A stretch of 21,634 bases of DNA, taken from positions 1-21,634 of the IMG/VR virus record IMGVR_UViG_3300035183_000600, one strand, 5' to 3'. The translations under genes were made by a program, and so were the position numbers. The notes below the pieces were generated by a model. It did not search any database, was not told the DNA's origin, and saw only the letters and a list, made by a program, of their open reading frames with translations. Below, piece after piece: positions 1-8,281 of the stretch (the stretch's first letter is position 1; each line of letters begins with the position of its first letter). This stretch comes from a virus.

Positions 1-127
1 TGCACACATCGCAGGCTGGCTCAGCATCGTTACGGTAGCTGATGGCGTTCGCCCTACAACGACAAGATCGCCGAATCGCTCCCCATCAACACACACTGTC
101 ACAATGAGCGATTTCGTGACTACATAC
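1..127. other. Host DNA left of the element
   Basis: Flanking chromosomal sequence up to the ATAC (124-127) that abuts the left terminus. On the minus strand one frame is open throughout and reads plausibly as protein (it includes VDGERFGDLVVVGRTPSATV). One plus-strand frame is also open, so the coding strand is undecided. Joined to the right flank with one ATAC copy removed, both frames continue across the junction. No gene is assigned because only a fragment is visible. Confidence 0.6.
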
Positions 128-144
128 TGTGGATTATCCAATTA
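128..144 (+). repeat. Left terminal inverted repeat, site L1
   Basis: TGTGGATTATCCAATTA, the outermost transposase-type site. It pairs with 21495-21511 at 16 of 17 bases. The inner 12 bases, ATTATCCAATTA, differ from the internal end-site motif ACTCTCCAATTA at two positions, so the terminal sites form their own subtype at both ends. Binding by the transposase is inferred. Confidence 0.88.
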
Positions 145-155
145 TTTTCCCGCCC

Positions 156-168
156 TACTCTCCAATTA
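156..168 (+). repeat. Left-end transposase-type site L2
   Basis: TACTCTCCAATTA, in the same orientation as L1 and 24 bp further in. It is an exact 13-base match, inverted, to the right-end site at 21437-21449. In Mu, three sites per end bind the transposase; I find only two clear ones here. Confidence 0.8.
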
Positions 169-183
169 ACACAATTCTGCACA

Positions 184-204
184 AGCCGTTCATCTACCAT
201 TCAT
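184..204 (+). repeat. Direct repeat shared by both ends (left copy)
   Basis: Starts AGCCGTTCAT and ends ATTCAT. The right-end copy is at 21326-21346 in the same orientation and of the same length, with 18 of 21 bases identical. Because it is direct rather than inverted, it is not simply part of the terminal repeats. It may be an accessory protein site or a remnant of duplication; function unknown. Confidence 0.55.
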
Positions 205-227
205 TTTTCGTTCTGTCACTATGACAT

Positions 228-254
228 AAAAAAAAGCCCGCCATCGAGGCGGGC
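228..254 (-). terminator. Rho-independent terminator of the leftward late operon
   Basis: Read on the minus strand, GCCCGCC pairs with GGCGGGC (248-254 with 236-242) around a 5-base loop, followed by eight T (235-228). It lies about 110 bp past the last leftward gene and before the left-end sites. It should stop late transcription before it enters the end sites and host DNA. Confidence 0.9.
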
Positions 255-296
255 TTGGCGTACGGTTGCGCAGTCATACAGCAGACGATGGCTTGA

Positions 297-326
297 CCGA
301 GACGGGGACAAACGCCACCGTCTCGG
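297..326. repeat. Inverted repeat downstream of the last tail gene
   Basis: CCGAGACGG (297-305) and CCGTCTCGG (318-326) are perfect 9-base arms around a 12-base loop. It lies between the stop of the last leftward gene and the U-tract terminator. There is no T run, so it is more likely a 3'-end RNA structure than a terminator. I see no gene in 255-367. Confidence 0.5.
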
Positions 327-367
327 CTCCGCGCTCGCAATCTTGCGTGCGCGTGGCGTAGGTAAGA

Positions 368-811
368 CTAAGCGGTCTCGCGCACGATCGGCAACCCGAT
401 CGTCAGAATAAGACGACTGCCGATAGAGTAGCCGATGACCTGGTAGAGCGGTCCGCTCGGATTGTCGAGCTGCCCATTATCACCCAAGTAGTGCCACCCA
501 TCCGCAATCTCCGATTGCCACGCGATCGAGCCGCCGATGCGCAGCATGATCTGCTCATCTACTGCTGCTGCTGTCAGCGCGATCGCATGTGCGGCGATGC
601 CTGCTGCCGATGACGCACGCACATATCTGCCATCGCTCGCTCGCGATACGAGCATATATGCGCTGATCGCCTCGCCGGCTATACCAGTGATCACGTCCGG
701 ATCGCCGCTACTGCTGCCGACCGCAACGCCACCGCCACGACGCCCCCGGAGGTGCGGTGGCAGGTGATACTCGAAAATCGAAGTCGGTCGCAAAATCTCA
801 GAGGACGGCAT
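368..811 (-). CDS. Small distal tail or decoration-type structural protein
   Basis: 147 aa, last gene of the leftward late operon. Its start overlaps the end of the 535-aa tail gene by 14 bp. After a Gly/Arg-rich segment (about residues 22-33) it reads like a small beta domain of the kind used in capsid decoration and fibre-tip proteins. Visible stretches include alternating hydrophobic strands around GEAISAYMLVSRA, an AHAIALTAAAV segment and a hydrophobic C-terminus (GSRLILTIGLPIV). Its position at the end of the tail module suggests a tail-tip or fibre-associated part. No catalytic motif is visible. The product class is inferred; that the gene is real is well supported by frame, overlap and the following terminator. 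Confidence 0.6.
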   Translation of the reverse strand: MPSSEILRPTSIFEYHLPPHLRGRRGGGVAVGSSSGDPDVITGIAGEAISAYMLVSRASDGRYVRASSAAGIAAHAIALTAAAVDEQIMLRIGGSIAWQSEIADGWHYLGDNGQLDNPSGPLYQVIGYSIGSRLILTIGLPIVRETA

Positions 812-2405
812 AGTAGGTCCCTCGTACTTGATCCGCCGAAAAATCTATCTCGATCGAAAGCGGGACGTGCACGACGTTGTCGATCTGCACAGCCCGCCCC
901 ATCAGCAGTTGTGCATGATCGATGATTGCTTGTGAGTAGGGCAGGTCTGCTTCGATTGTGCGCTGATGGTCGCTCCCGAACAAGGCGACAAGCAGCTTTG
1001 CAGCCCAGCGACCGTATGTGCTGATCGATTGGCATTTGAGACATTTCTCGGTCGGTCGCTCTGGCGGCAGCTCTGACCAGTCCATGTACACAGGCGAGAT
1101 GTAGTCGTCGCTGGTGAGACCGAGCTGATGTGAGATGAGCCAGCGCGTGTACTCGTGGCATCTCCAGAATTCGTTGTTGTCGTAATAGTAGAGCCCACTC
1201 GTGCGCATACGACGCGCGATCCAGCGTGTGCTATCGCGCCGATCGTAAACCACGCCAACGGGCGCATTGCTCCACACACATGTGAGATTGTATGAGTTGT
1301 CCGATCTAACGCTCTGCTTGATCTCCTCCCATCGATCGACTTCCTCGAATTCGTTGCTTGTGTATTTTTCCGGCGCTGAAACTTGCACCTGTCGCAACTG
1401 CTGCTGACGCAGCCGCCGCTTGCCACTGAGCAGATCGGCAGAAGAAATCGTTGCTTGCAATCCTGCGTAGTAGATTGGTTGCAGCTCGAGCGTCGCTCCG
1501 CTCCAGATCGCTCGCAGCATTGCCCACTCAGCGTACTCGCGCACGTAGTCCCATATCGAGGAGTAGCGATTGATGAGCGAGTACTCGTCTCTCTCGATGA
1601 GCGCACCAATCGTGATGCCACTGACGACACCGCGCTTGACGAAGTAGAGATCGGCTGGAAGCAGCTCTGCGCCAGGCGTTCCGGCTGCTGCGGTCGTCTG
1701 CTTGAGCATAGTTGGATAGCGCCAAGTGATAGAGCAGACAATCCCCGAATATCCTCTCATCATCAATGCTGCGATGATTGCGAGCACAGTGTTGATGAGC
1801 GCATGCAAGTCGCTCAACTTACTCATGTAGAAAGCGCCGTTAAGCGAATCATACGTATATGTCCCGCCAGCCGTGTAACGCTGTTGAATCAAGCGTACAG
1901 CCGGCGTCGGATAGATCGGAAGAGCGCTGTCGTTGTATTCGCCGAAACGCACAAAAGCAAGCGCACGACGTATGACATGCTGTGCGCGAAACGTTATACG
2001 TCGCTCTGCGAGATCGTACTCGACGTCATCGATTGCATTGCCGACAAACACAAGCTGCCAGCCCATTCCTGCGTTGATCCAAAGGACGAAGCCGACTCCG
2101 ATGATCACCGGAATTGTCCAAATGAGAAACTGCGTACCGATCACATACGGCTGCTCTGCGAGCGTTGTGCGGATTGTGTCGTCAGGAAGGAGATCGAGAG
2201 AGACTTCGACGGTGAGTTCCGGGACCTCGCCGATGCCGAGAGGATACTTGTCGTATCGGCATGTGAGCTGCTTAGGTTCCGCCGCTCCGGGGGGCAGCGT
2301 GCGTATCTCCGGCGACGATAGCGCAGTCGTTGCAGGTGGGATGAGATCGAGTCTATATGAGTGACCATTGCGACCCTGCCACTCGTAGCGATAGATAGCG
2401 TTCAT
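798..2405 (-). CDS. Tail tip / baseplate hub-like protein
   Basis: 535 aa. It starts on an ATGA overlap with the upstream 154-aa gene, which implies translational coupling. It follows the tape measure and a small tail protein, where long-tailed siphophages encode their distal hub. The N-terminal 150 residues look beta-rich, with a strongly hydrophobic stretch at about 92-110 (FLIWTIPVIIGVGFVLWI). A second hydrophobic stretch lies at about 204-216. A CxxC pair (KCLKC) occurs in the C-terminal quarter and many Tyr/Trp residues suggest a carbohydrate- or surface-contacting part. No peptidase or lysozyme motif is apparent. The hub role is inferred from position, size and the beta-rich start. A receptor-binding function is also possible. 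Confidence 0.55.
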   Translation of the reverse strand: MNAIYRYEWQGRNGHSYRLDLIPPATTALSSPEIRTLPPGAAEPKQLTCRYDKYPLGIGEVPELTVEVSLDLLPDDTIRTTLAEQPYVIGTQFLIWTIPVIIGVGFVLWINAGMGWQLVFVGNAIDDVEYDLAERRITFRAQHVIRRALAFVRFGEYNDSALPIYPTPAVRLIQQRYTAGGTYTYDSLNGAFYMSKLSDLHALINTVLAIIAALMMRGYSGIVCSITWRYPTMLKQTTAAAGTPGAELLPADLYFVKRGVVSGITIGALIERDEYSLINRYSSIWDYVREYAEWAMLRAIWSGATLELQPIYYAGLQATISSADLLSGKRRLRQQQLRQVQVSAPEKYTSNEFEEVDRWEEIKQSVRSDNSYNLTCVWSNAPVGVVYDRRDSTRWIARRMRTSGLYYYDNNEFWRCHEYTRWLISHQLGLTSDDYISPVYMDWSELPPERPTEKCLKCQSISTYGRWAAKLLVALFGSDHQRTIEADLPYSQAIIDHAQLLMGRAVQIDNVVHVPLSIEIDFSADQVRGTYYAVL

Positions 2406-2866
2406 GGCATGCCCGGCGCTGCGTAATCACACTTGAGCGTGACCATCTTCGTGCCGCTCTCGTAATCGTGCTCGATCGAGAGAGCAATTACAACAGGCAC
2501 TGCCTTGCCGTCGCCATGTAGGTGTAACCCTGCGAAGTCATACGTCCCGCGATAGAGATAGCAATAGCGATTGCGCAGCAGCCGACCGATCGCAACGATG
2601 ATGCCGACGTCGTCCGGAAATACAACTGGTGCAACCTTGATCTCGAGCGTGCGTCGCACACGCGGATTGATGACACGCATGCCGCCAACAGTCGTCGTGT
2701 CGTCGCCCTCAATCGTAGGTGCAAAGCCAGCTCCGAGTATGTCGAGCTTGAGCCAATTGCTATCATTCATCGGATCGCTTGTCCCAAGCGTGGCAAGCGA
2801 TACCTCGCCGTTGGAGTCGGGAGGATAGTACGTGTTGGTGGAGTACAAAGCGATCCGCCAGGTCAT
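2402..2866 (-). CDS. Small tail protein downstream of the tape measure (distal-tail-like)
   Basis: 154 aa. It is joined to the tape measure gene by a 4-bp overlap and to the hub gene by an ATGA overlap, so it sits inside a tightly packed tail operon. The sequence looks like a beta-sandwich: RRTLEIKVAPVVF, YLYRGTYDFAGLHLHGDG, VVIALSIEHDYESGTKMVTL. Its place between tape measure and hub matches the distal tail protein of siphophages, but it is shorter than most and I recognise no family signature. Function is inferred from position. Confidence 0.5.
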   Translation of the reverse strand: MTWRIALYSTNTYYPPDSNGEVSLATLGTSDPMNDSNWLKLDILGAGFAPTIEGDDTTTVGGMRVINPRVRRTLEIKVAPVVFPDDVGIIVAIGRLLRNRYCYLYRGTYDFAGLHLHGDGKAVPVVIALSIEHDYESGTKMVTLKCDYAAPGMP

Positions 2867-5800
2867 AGTCTGCGCAACGCATTGATGCGACGTTGCTCGA
2901 TACGATCGATGAGCGCACGATCGCTGACGTGCACGTCGAGCTCGACATGCGAGTATGTGTCACGCCGACCGCGCAGCGATCGCTCGACTGCTGCACGCAG
3001 TGTGCGCAACTCTCCAATTACGCGATCGTCGGTAGCACTGCCCTGCATCAGCCGCTCCGCATATCTGCGCTCGATCACTCGCTCGATGTAGCGCTCCACC
3101 GGCTGCCCTGTGCGATTGATCCACTCGAGCATGTCGCGGTTGGCGCGCGTTGCCTGCGCAGTAATGATTGATTCGCCCTTAGAAACACGCACCAAAATTG
3201 AATCGCTCGTCTCTGTTCCTGGTCCCTCTATGCCTACAACGCCAGTGGCAAAACCGGCAATCTTAGCTCGAGCAGCCTCGAGCAGCGCAGTCACGAGTGC
3301 AATTGCACCGGTCGCCGCCGGAATGCCAAGCGGTCCAAGTAGCGCTGCAAACGCAGCATAAATCTGCGGGATATATGTCATGATAGCCATCTCCGCTTGC
3401 TTTAGTAGCGTGTCGAGGATACCGCGCGTAAACGCTTCGCCCGCGCTCATGCCGGCTGCGAGCATGGCACCGAAGGCGCTCGATGCCATGCCGAGTGAGA
3501 CTTCCGCATATTGCGAAATCGCGCCGATATTGACCTTGACAAGGTCGGTGATTGATTCGATATTCTTCGGTAAGATTTCCTCCGCAATCTTCTGAGCTTT
3601 AGATGCCAGCGATTTGTACATCGCCTCGGCGCTCTTGATGACCGTCTCCATCATCCGTCGCTGTGCTTCGCTGATTTGCTGCGCCTTCATTGCTTCGGCG
3701 TCGGCAAGCGCGGCGAGGGTCTTGTTTGCGCTCGCGCGTCCCTTGATGTAGTCATCCATGATCGCTTTGCGGTCCTGTGCAGCGCTTTGCTGCTGCGCCT
3801 TCGCGCGATCGTTGAGCGTGTTGAGCGCTGCCGCGAAAGCGTCGCTCTGACCGATGAGCGTCTCGATGAGCTGACGCACTGAGTCTTGCAGCGCTGCGCG
3901 GTAGATGTTTTCGAGCTTGAGCGAATCGTTCAGGTACTTCTGTTGCAAATCGAGCTTCGCTTGCTCGAATTTCTGCCGCGCAGCGAGCTGTTTGGTGAGC
4001 GATGCGCCAGCGGCTGCCAGCTCCTGCTCGTAGGTTTGCTTTGCGATTTCGAGAGCGCGGTTGTATTCGGCTTCAGCGATCTCGCTCACATTGCCGCTTG
4101 CGACGAGATCGAGTCGCAACTTGAGCTGCTGATCGTCGAGCTGCTTTTGCAGCGAGAGGAGCTGCCCTTCGAGCTTGGCTTTGTCGAGCTCGTCGGTCGT
4201 CACCGCGATCTTCGCTGTGAGACGATCGCGCTCTGCTTCGAGCGCGGCGATAATTTTCTTGCGCAGCTCTGCTGCTGCTTCTGGGTCGGCTGTGATGTCG
4301 AGCCGTGCTTGCAAGTTTTGCAACGCCTGCTCTCGCAGTTGGCGCAGCCGCTCCTCCTGCTCCTCCGCTTGCTTGCGCAGCAGCCGCTCTGCTTGCAGGG
4401 CAGCGTTGCTGGCATCTTGCTGGATTGCGGCGATGTCCTTGCGCAGAGTAGCCGCGTCCTTACGACTATCCGGTATCTTGATCTTCGCCGCTGCTTCGGC
4501 TGCCTCCTTGTGTATGGCTGCAATCGCCTGCGCGTCGGCGATCTCTTTATCGGCAGTCTTTGCGCGACCTTCGCGCAAGCGTTGCAATTCTTCTTCCTGC
4601 TGACGTTGTTTTTCGCGTTCGAGTTTCTCATCGCGGATGGCTTTGATTTGTTCGATCTGCTTTTTGAGCATATCATCTTCGCTTTGTGCGCGTTTTTTCG
4701 CTGACTCTTTGATCGCTTCGAGCCGCGCGAAGAGTTGATCCGCTTGCTTGGCATCGAGCTGCCCTGCCTGCTGCGCAGCTTCGATCTGTGCTTTGATTGC
4801 CGAGACTTGCTTGTTGAGCATCTCCTCGCTCTTCGGACGATTGCGCGCGAGGTCTTGCAATGCACGATTGATGCGGTCGTATGCACTGACCTCCTCTTGC
4901 GCAGCGGCTGTCACTGCCTTCTGCTGCTGCTGTGCAGCCTGCGTGCGCGATGTCAACAGCCGCTGTTGCGCAGAGATGAGCTGCTCTGCACGATTGCTGA
5001 TTTCGAGCAGGTCTTCCGAACTGATCCCACGCTTGAGAGCCTCGACGATCTGGCGCGCTTGCTGCTCGTTGTATCCATACGTCTTGCGAATAAATGCAAC
5101 GAGATTGTCCGCCTCCAAGACCGCAATAGATCGAAGCTGCGCGGCGAGCTGGTCGAAGGTTTCCGGCGTTGCTCTCGAAAGGTCTTGCGCTGCGCGCCTC
5201 AAAAGATCAGCCATCATTTGCGGTGCATTGATGCCACCCATGCTAATGCTGAATTTCGACCAGAACGTGTCCACGACTTCGAGCATCTTTTCCTGCGCGG
5301 ACTGCGCTTGCAGCTCGAGCAGTCGCTGTTGATTTTGCATCGCTTGTTTGTTGAGCGAGTCCAGCCGAGAGTTGAGTTTGACGAGTTCGTCGCCGGTGCG
5401 TGCGCTTTGCTCCTTGAGCACGGCGAGCGTTTCGGCGTAGCTCGATGTCGAGCTGATCAGCGAGGGATAGGTCTTGGTGACTTCTGCGTGCAGCGTCTTG
5501 AGTCGCTCTTGCTCGGCTGCTGTGCGATTGCTTTTTTCGGCAAGCGCGATGTATTCGTCAGCGAGCGCCTTCTTTGCTTCTTTCGCTTTGATCGTCTCGC
5601 GTGTTTCGTCTATCTGCTTCTGGATGAGCTGCTGCGTTGCTTCGGCGTTCTTGATTTTGTCCTCGGTGGTCTCGATGAGTAACGGCTTCAGCGCGTTGAA
5701 AGCCGCCACAGCAGCCATGATGCCGGCGATCGCAAGACCGAGCGGATTGGTCGCCCATGCAGCCTTGAGCGCATTCGTCGCAACAGTGGCTGCGTTGGTA

Positions 5801-7095
5801 GCAGTGGTCTTTGCGATCATCGCCGTCGTCGCTGCGATGATCTGTTGCGGCAGCTTCGAGAGTCCCGCGAGCAGATCGCTGTTGAGCGCTTTGTACGCAG
5901 CGAACGCCGCCACTAATGAGAGCACCACCTCCTTGTGCTTGCCCACTTCGCCGACAATCGTCGCGACAGTCGAGACGACCGGCGTGACGATCTCCAACAC
6001 CTGTCCACCGATTTCGATCACGATCTGCTCGATCATCCGCTGCAAGTGTTCGAGCTGCGCTTCGGTGGTCTGCGTCATATCGCGCATAGCTGCATCGGTC
6101 GTGCCCGTAGCATTGCCGACATCGCGCACAGCGGCTGCGAAGCGCTCTGTATCGTTGGCGAGCGCGCTGAATGCAGCGCTCGCTTCGACGCTTGTAAACA
6201 CAGCGCCTGCTTGCAAGCCCAGCTCTTTCATCGATGCGGAGAGCTTGGCAACAGTCGTGGCGAGACCTTCTTGTGCGAGCGATTGCAGCGTCACTCCTGC
6301 GTGTTGCATGACCTGCGCCAGCTCTTCGCCGGGCTTGATCATCTGCACGAGCAGTTGATTGAGCTTGGTCGCTGCTTGTTGCGTGGGGATGCCTGATGCA
6401 GTCATCACCGCAAGCGCACCGCCGATCGAATCGAACGAGAGCTTGACGCTTGCAGCAGTCGGTATCACTTGCGACAGAGCACTCGACAGCTCCGGGATTG
6501 TCGTCTTGCCGAGATTGACAGTTGCGAATAGCTGATCGCTAAAGACTCGCGCTTTGTCGGCGCTCTCCCCGTATGCGTTGACGAGCGAGGAGAGAATGTT
6601 GACGGTGTTCTTGATCTTCTCCCCACCGCCGACAGCGAGCGATGATGCGGCTTGCATGAACGCTTCGATGCTCTGCTTGTTTGCTTCGATGCCCGCGCTC
6701 AAGGCATCATAAGTGGCGGCTTGCAACTCTGCTGCGCTGATCGGAACGCGCGTGCTCATCTGCACAGCGAGCTGCTCGAGCTCTGGTGCGATCTCGCGCG
6801 CAGCGCCGCCGAGCGTGCGAATCTGCGCAGTCGCACGTTCCAGCCCGAAGACTGCATCGCGCATTGCAGAGAATGACGTTTCGACTATGTTGAATGCAGC
6901 CATCCCCTTGACTATGTCGCCGACGCTCGACTTGAGAGAGCCGACCGACGTGGAGACCGCATCACTGCTTGCTTTGCCGGCTTTGCTGACGCGATCGACG
7001 AGCGTCTGCATCTCGCGCTCGACGTCGGCGATGCGCGCGAGTGCTTCGTCGGTTTTGAGCTTCAGTTCGAGCTGGATTGATTGCGTCGTCGCCAT
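2863..7095 (-). CDS. Tail tape measure protein (TP901-type core)
   Basis: 1410 aa, the longest gene, straight after the frameshifted chaperone genes as in lambda-like tails. An N-terminal helical segment is followed by a TP901-type core (about residues 75-320) with ATYDALSAGI, FATVNLGKTT and a GGALAVMTASGIPTQQAATKLNQL-like region. Hydrophobic segments follow at about 385-470. A long Gln/Glu/Ala/Lys-rich coiled coil spans about 470-1180. A second hydrophobic region precedes the GPGTETSDSILVRVSKGE motif common near tape-measure C-termini. By the lambda ratio of about 0.15 nm per residue, a tail near 210 nm is expected (inference). The gene carries an internal end-motif copy (3009-3020) and an operator-like site (3058-3069). 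Confidence 0.93.
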   Translation of the reverse strand: MATTQSIQLELKLKTDEALARIADVEREMQTLVDRVSKAGKASSDAVSTSVGSLKSSVGDIVKGMAAFNIVETSFSAMRDAVFGLERATAQIRTLGGAAREIAPELEQLAVQMSTRVPISAAELQAATYDALSAGIEANKQSIEAFMQAASSLAVGGGEKIKNTVNILSSLVNAYGESADKARVFSDQLFATVNLGKTTIPELSSALSQVIPTAASVKLSFDSIGGALAVMTASGIPTQQAATKLNQLLVQMIKPGEELAQVMQHAGVTLQSLAQEGLATTVAKLSASMKELGLQAGAVFTSVEASAAFSALANDTERFAAAVRDVGNATGTTDAAMRDMTQTTEAQLEHLQRMIEQIVIEIGGQVLEIVTPVVSTVATIVGEVGKHKEVVLSLVAAFAAYKALNSDLLAGLSKLPQQIIAATTAMIAKTTATNAATVATNALKAAWATNPLGLAIAGIMAAVAAFNALKPLLIETTEDKIKNAEATQQLIQKQIDETRETIKAKEAKKALADEYIALAEKSNRTAAEQERLKTLHAEVTKTYPSLISSTSSYAETLAVLKEQSARTGDELVKLNSRLDSLNKQAMQNQQRLLELQAQSAQEKMLEVVDTFWSKFSISMGGINAPQMMADLLRRAAQDLSRATPETFDQLAAQLRSIAVLEADNLVAFIRKTYGYNEQQARQIVEALKRGISSEDLLEISNRAEQLISAQQRLLTSRTQAAQQQQKAVTAAAQEEVSAYDRINRALQDLARNRPKSEEMLNKQVSAIKAQIEAAQQAGQLDAKQADQLFARLEAIKESAKKRAQSEDDMLKKQIEQIKAIRDEKLEREKQRQQEEELQRLREGRAKTADKEIADAQAIAAIHKEAAEAAAKIKIPDSRKDAATLRKDIAAIQQDASNAALQAERLLRKQAEEQEERLRQLREQALQNLQARLDITADPEAAAELRKKIIAALEAERDRLTAKIAVTTDELDKAKLEGQLLSLQKQLDDQQLKLRLDLVASGNVSEIAEAEYNRALEIAKQTYEQELAAAGASLTKQLAARQKFEQAKLDLQQKYLNDSLKLENIYRAALQDSVRQLIETLIGQSDAFAAALNTLNDRAKAQQQSAAQDRKAIMDDYIKGRASANKTLAALADAEAMKAQQISEAQRRMMETVIKSAEAMYKSLASKAQKIAEEILPKNIESITDLVKVNIGAISQYAEVSLGMASSAFGAMLAAGMSAGEAFTRGILDTLLKQAEMAIMTYIPQIYAAFAALLGPLGIPAATGAIALVTALLEAARAKIAGFATGVVGIEGPGTETSDSILVRVSKGESIITAQATRANRDMLEWINRTGQPVERYIERVIERRYAERLMQGSATDDRVIGELRTLRAAVERSLRGRRDTYSHVELDVHVSDRALIDRIEQRRINALRRL
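3009..3020 (+). repeat. Internal copy of the end-site motif in the tape measure gene
   Basis: ACTCTCCAATTA, a perfect 12-base match to the L2 and R2 core, in left-end orientation. It lies inside coding sequence about 3 kb from the left end. Whether the transposase binds here is unknown. Confidence 0.5.
3058..3069. promoter_or_regulatory. Operator-like site in the tape measure gene
   Basis: CGCATATCTGCG fits the YGCATATSTGCR consensus shared with the early and late control regions, 38 bp beyond the internal end-motif. It is in coding sequence and no promoter is evident, so it may be a decoy or chance site. Confidence 0.3.
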
Positions 7096-7654
7096 TCGTT
7101 CTGCGCGATTTCGATCGAGAGCAGATGATACACTTCGCTCGGTCGTGTGCGATCGTAGAGCTGCTCATAGTCTGCGATGCTGCGCGCAAGTGTCCAGCAG
7201 ATGATCGAGCCGCTCGCGACGATGTCATCGTCGTGTGATTTGAGCAGGTCTTCGATCGTCACTTTTGCTGGCTTGTCGGCGAGCATCATCGCTGGGCGTT
7301 GCATGATCTCCTCGATGCGCCGCTCCTCTACGTCAGCAGCCCGTTGAAAAAATCCACAGCACGCTTGACCTCCGCGAGATCGACATCTTGCCACCACTCG
7401 TCGTCCTCCGGAGGCAGTTCTGCTGCGCCTTCCAGCGGTTCCGCGATAATGCGAAAAACACGGATGAGCATGCGGTCGTTGATCGCTTGGATTTTCAGCG
7501 CACGCTCGGCTTGCTCAATCGGAGAGTTGGTTTCGATCTCTCCGAGTGTTGCCAGCTCTGCGAGCTGCTCAGAATAGATGCGCCGCAAGGAGTCCCTGCG
7601 GCGCATCGTCGGCGTACCTATACGAACCGTGGTACCGTTGATCGTCAGCTCCAT
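7062..7654 (-). CDS. Tail assembly chaperone, long form (G-T type -1 frameshift product)
   Basis: Predicted 197-aa fusion. Ribosomes read the short chaperone frame from 7654, slip back one base on TTTTTTC (7352-7346) after residue 103, then continue in the second frame to the TGA at 7062. The second frame has no start of its own near the overlap that explains it better, and its segment from QRAADVEERRIEEIM onward looks coding. The arrangement (short ORF, overlapping -1 ORF, then tape measure) is the conserved G/GT pattern of long-tailed phages, where the long form binds tape measure and tail tube during assembly. It overlaps the tape measure start by 34 bp. Confidence 0.85.
7319..7352 (-). 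promoter_or_regulatory. Programmed -1 frameshift signal
   Basis: The heptamer T_TTT_TTC (7352-7346, minus strand) is in the zero-frame phase required for tandem -1 slippage: the codons are GAT TTT TTC. Five bases downstream a six-pair stem is possible, GCTGCT (7340-7335) with AGCGGC (7324-7319, one G-U pair). The zero-frame stop lies in its loop. Slippage efficiency cannot be judged from sequence. Confidence 0.8.
7328..7654 (-). CDS. Tail assembly chaperone, short form (G type)
   Basis: 108 aa, read without frameshifting to the TAG at 7328. It begins with a small beta segment (MELTINGTTVRIGTPTMR) followed by helices, and carries an acidic DDEWWQDVD region near the C-terminus. It starts 9 bp after the major tail protein stop. 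Size and position between major tail protein and tape measure match lambda gpG analogues. These chaperones are not expected in the finished virion. Confidence 0.82.
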   Translation of the reverse strand: MELTINGTTVRIGTPTMRRRDSLRRIYSEQLAELATLGEIETNSPIEQAERALKIQAINDRMLIRVFRIIAEPLEGAAELPPEDDEWWQDVDLAEVKRAVDFFNGLLT

Positions 7655-7663
7655 CCCTGTGCC

Positions 7664-8272
7664 TTACGCCTTATTGACGTACTTGCGGAGGAAGAAGCTG
7701 TTGGCTGGCAGCGTCTGATCTGCTGCTGTCACAATCGTTGCGCGTTGCATGCCGCTCACGATCGTGAATGCAGCTTGCGTCTTGATCGACTTGAACTCGA
7801 TCGTCGGCTTTGTCAGGTTTTCCGCGCTCGTGTCGAACGAGAGCGACGTCGGCGAGATTGTTCCGATCGCCGCGACGACGAACACTTTCGACGGGCTTCG
7901 CGTGTCGTCGTAATTGAGATACGAGATCGCAAGCACGAGTTCACCGGTTGCAGTCGAGCCGCCGATCTTCGTGCCGTTTTCAAGCGTGACCTCCTGGAGA
8001 TTGGCTCCAGAGCTTGCTTTCGCGACTTTGTCGCAGAATGCGATCAGCTCGTCGTCGAGCTCGTATTGATCCCACGATAGCTGCAACGATCCATCATCCT
8101 GGAAAGCAACCTTGGTGCTCGAGATATAATCGAGCGAGGCTGCGACGTTAGTTGTCGTCGGCGCCGTCGCGACTGTGTCGGTGAGCTTGTCGAGCACCTG
8201 ATATGCGGTGCCGTTCCACTTGACGCGATAGAAATCAGTCTTCGACTGACCGCCATATGTGTACGATGGCAT
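7664..8272 (-). CDS. Major tail (tube) protein
   Basis: 202 aa. A strong AGGAGG sits 6 bases before the ATG and overlaps the preceding stop, consistent with high expression. The protein is rich in Thr, Ser, Ala and short beta strands with few charged clusters, for example TGELVLAISYLNYDD, FVVAAIGTISPTSLSF and KPTIEFKSIKTQAAFTIV. This composition is typical of siphophage tube subunits. It lies directly upstream of the G/GT chaperones and tape measure, the standard place for the tube gene. I see no immunoglobulin-like C-terminal extension. The family assignment is by position and composition rather than a diagnostic motif. Confidence 0.75.
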   Translation of the reverse strand: MPSYTYGGQSKTDFYRVKWNGTAYQVLDKLTDTVATAPTTTNVAASLDYISSTKVAFQDDGSLQLSWDQYELDDELIAFCDKVAKASSGANLQEVTLENGTKIGGSTATGELVLAISYLNYDDTRSPSKVFVVAAIGTISPTSLSFDTSAENLTKPTIEFKSIKTQAAFTIVSGMQRATIVTAADQTLPANSFFLRKYVNKA

Positions 8273-8281
8273 GATTGCCTC

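Noticed and set aside
1383-2321. Long open frame on the plus strand across the tail-hub gene
   Set aside because: It is antisense to a better-supported gene that is locked by start-stop overlaps on both sides, and its Arg/Asp/Ser-rich translation looks like a mirror of the other strand.
3886-6396. Several plus-strand open frames (3886-4704, 4735-5682, 5474-6358, 5935-6396) inside the tape measure gene
   Set aside because: Their Leu/Cys/Arg-rich or Ser/Ala-rich translations come from the reverse of a Gln/Glu/Ala coiled-coil gene; no SD or domain supports them.
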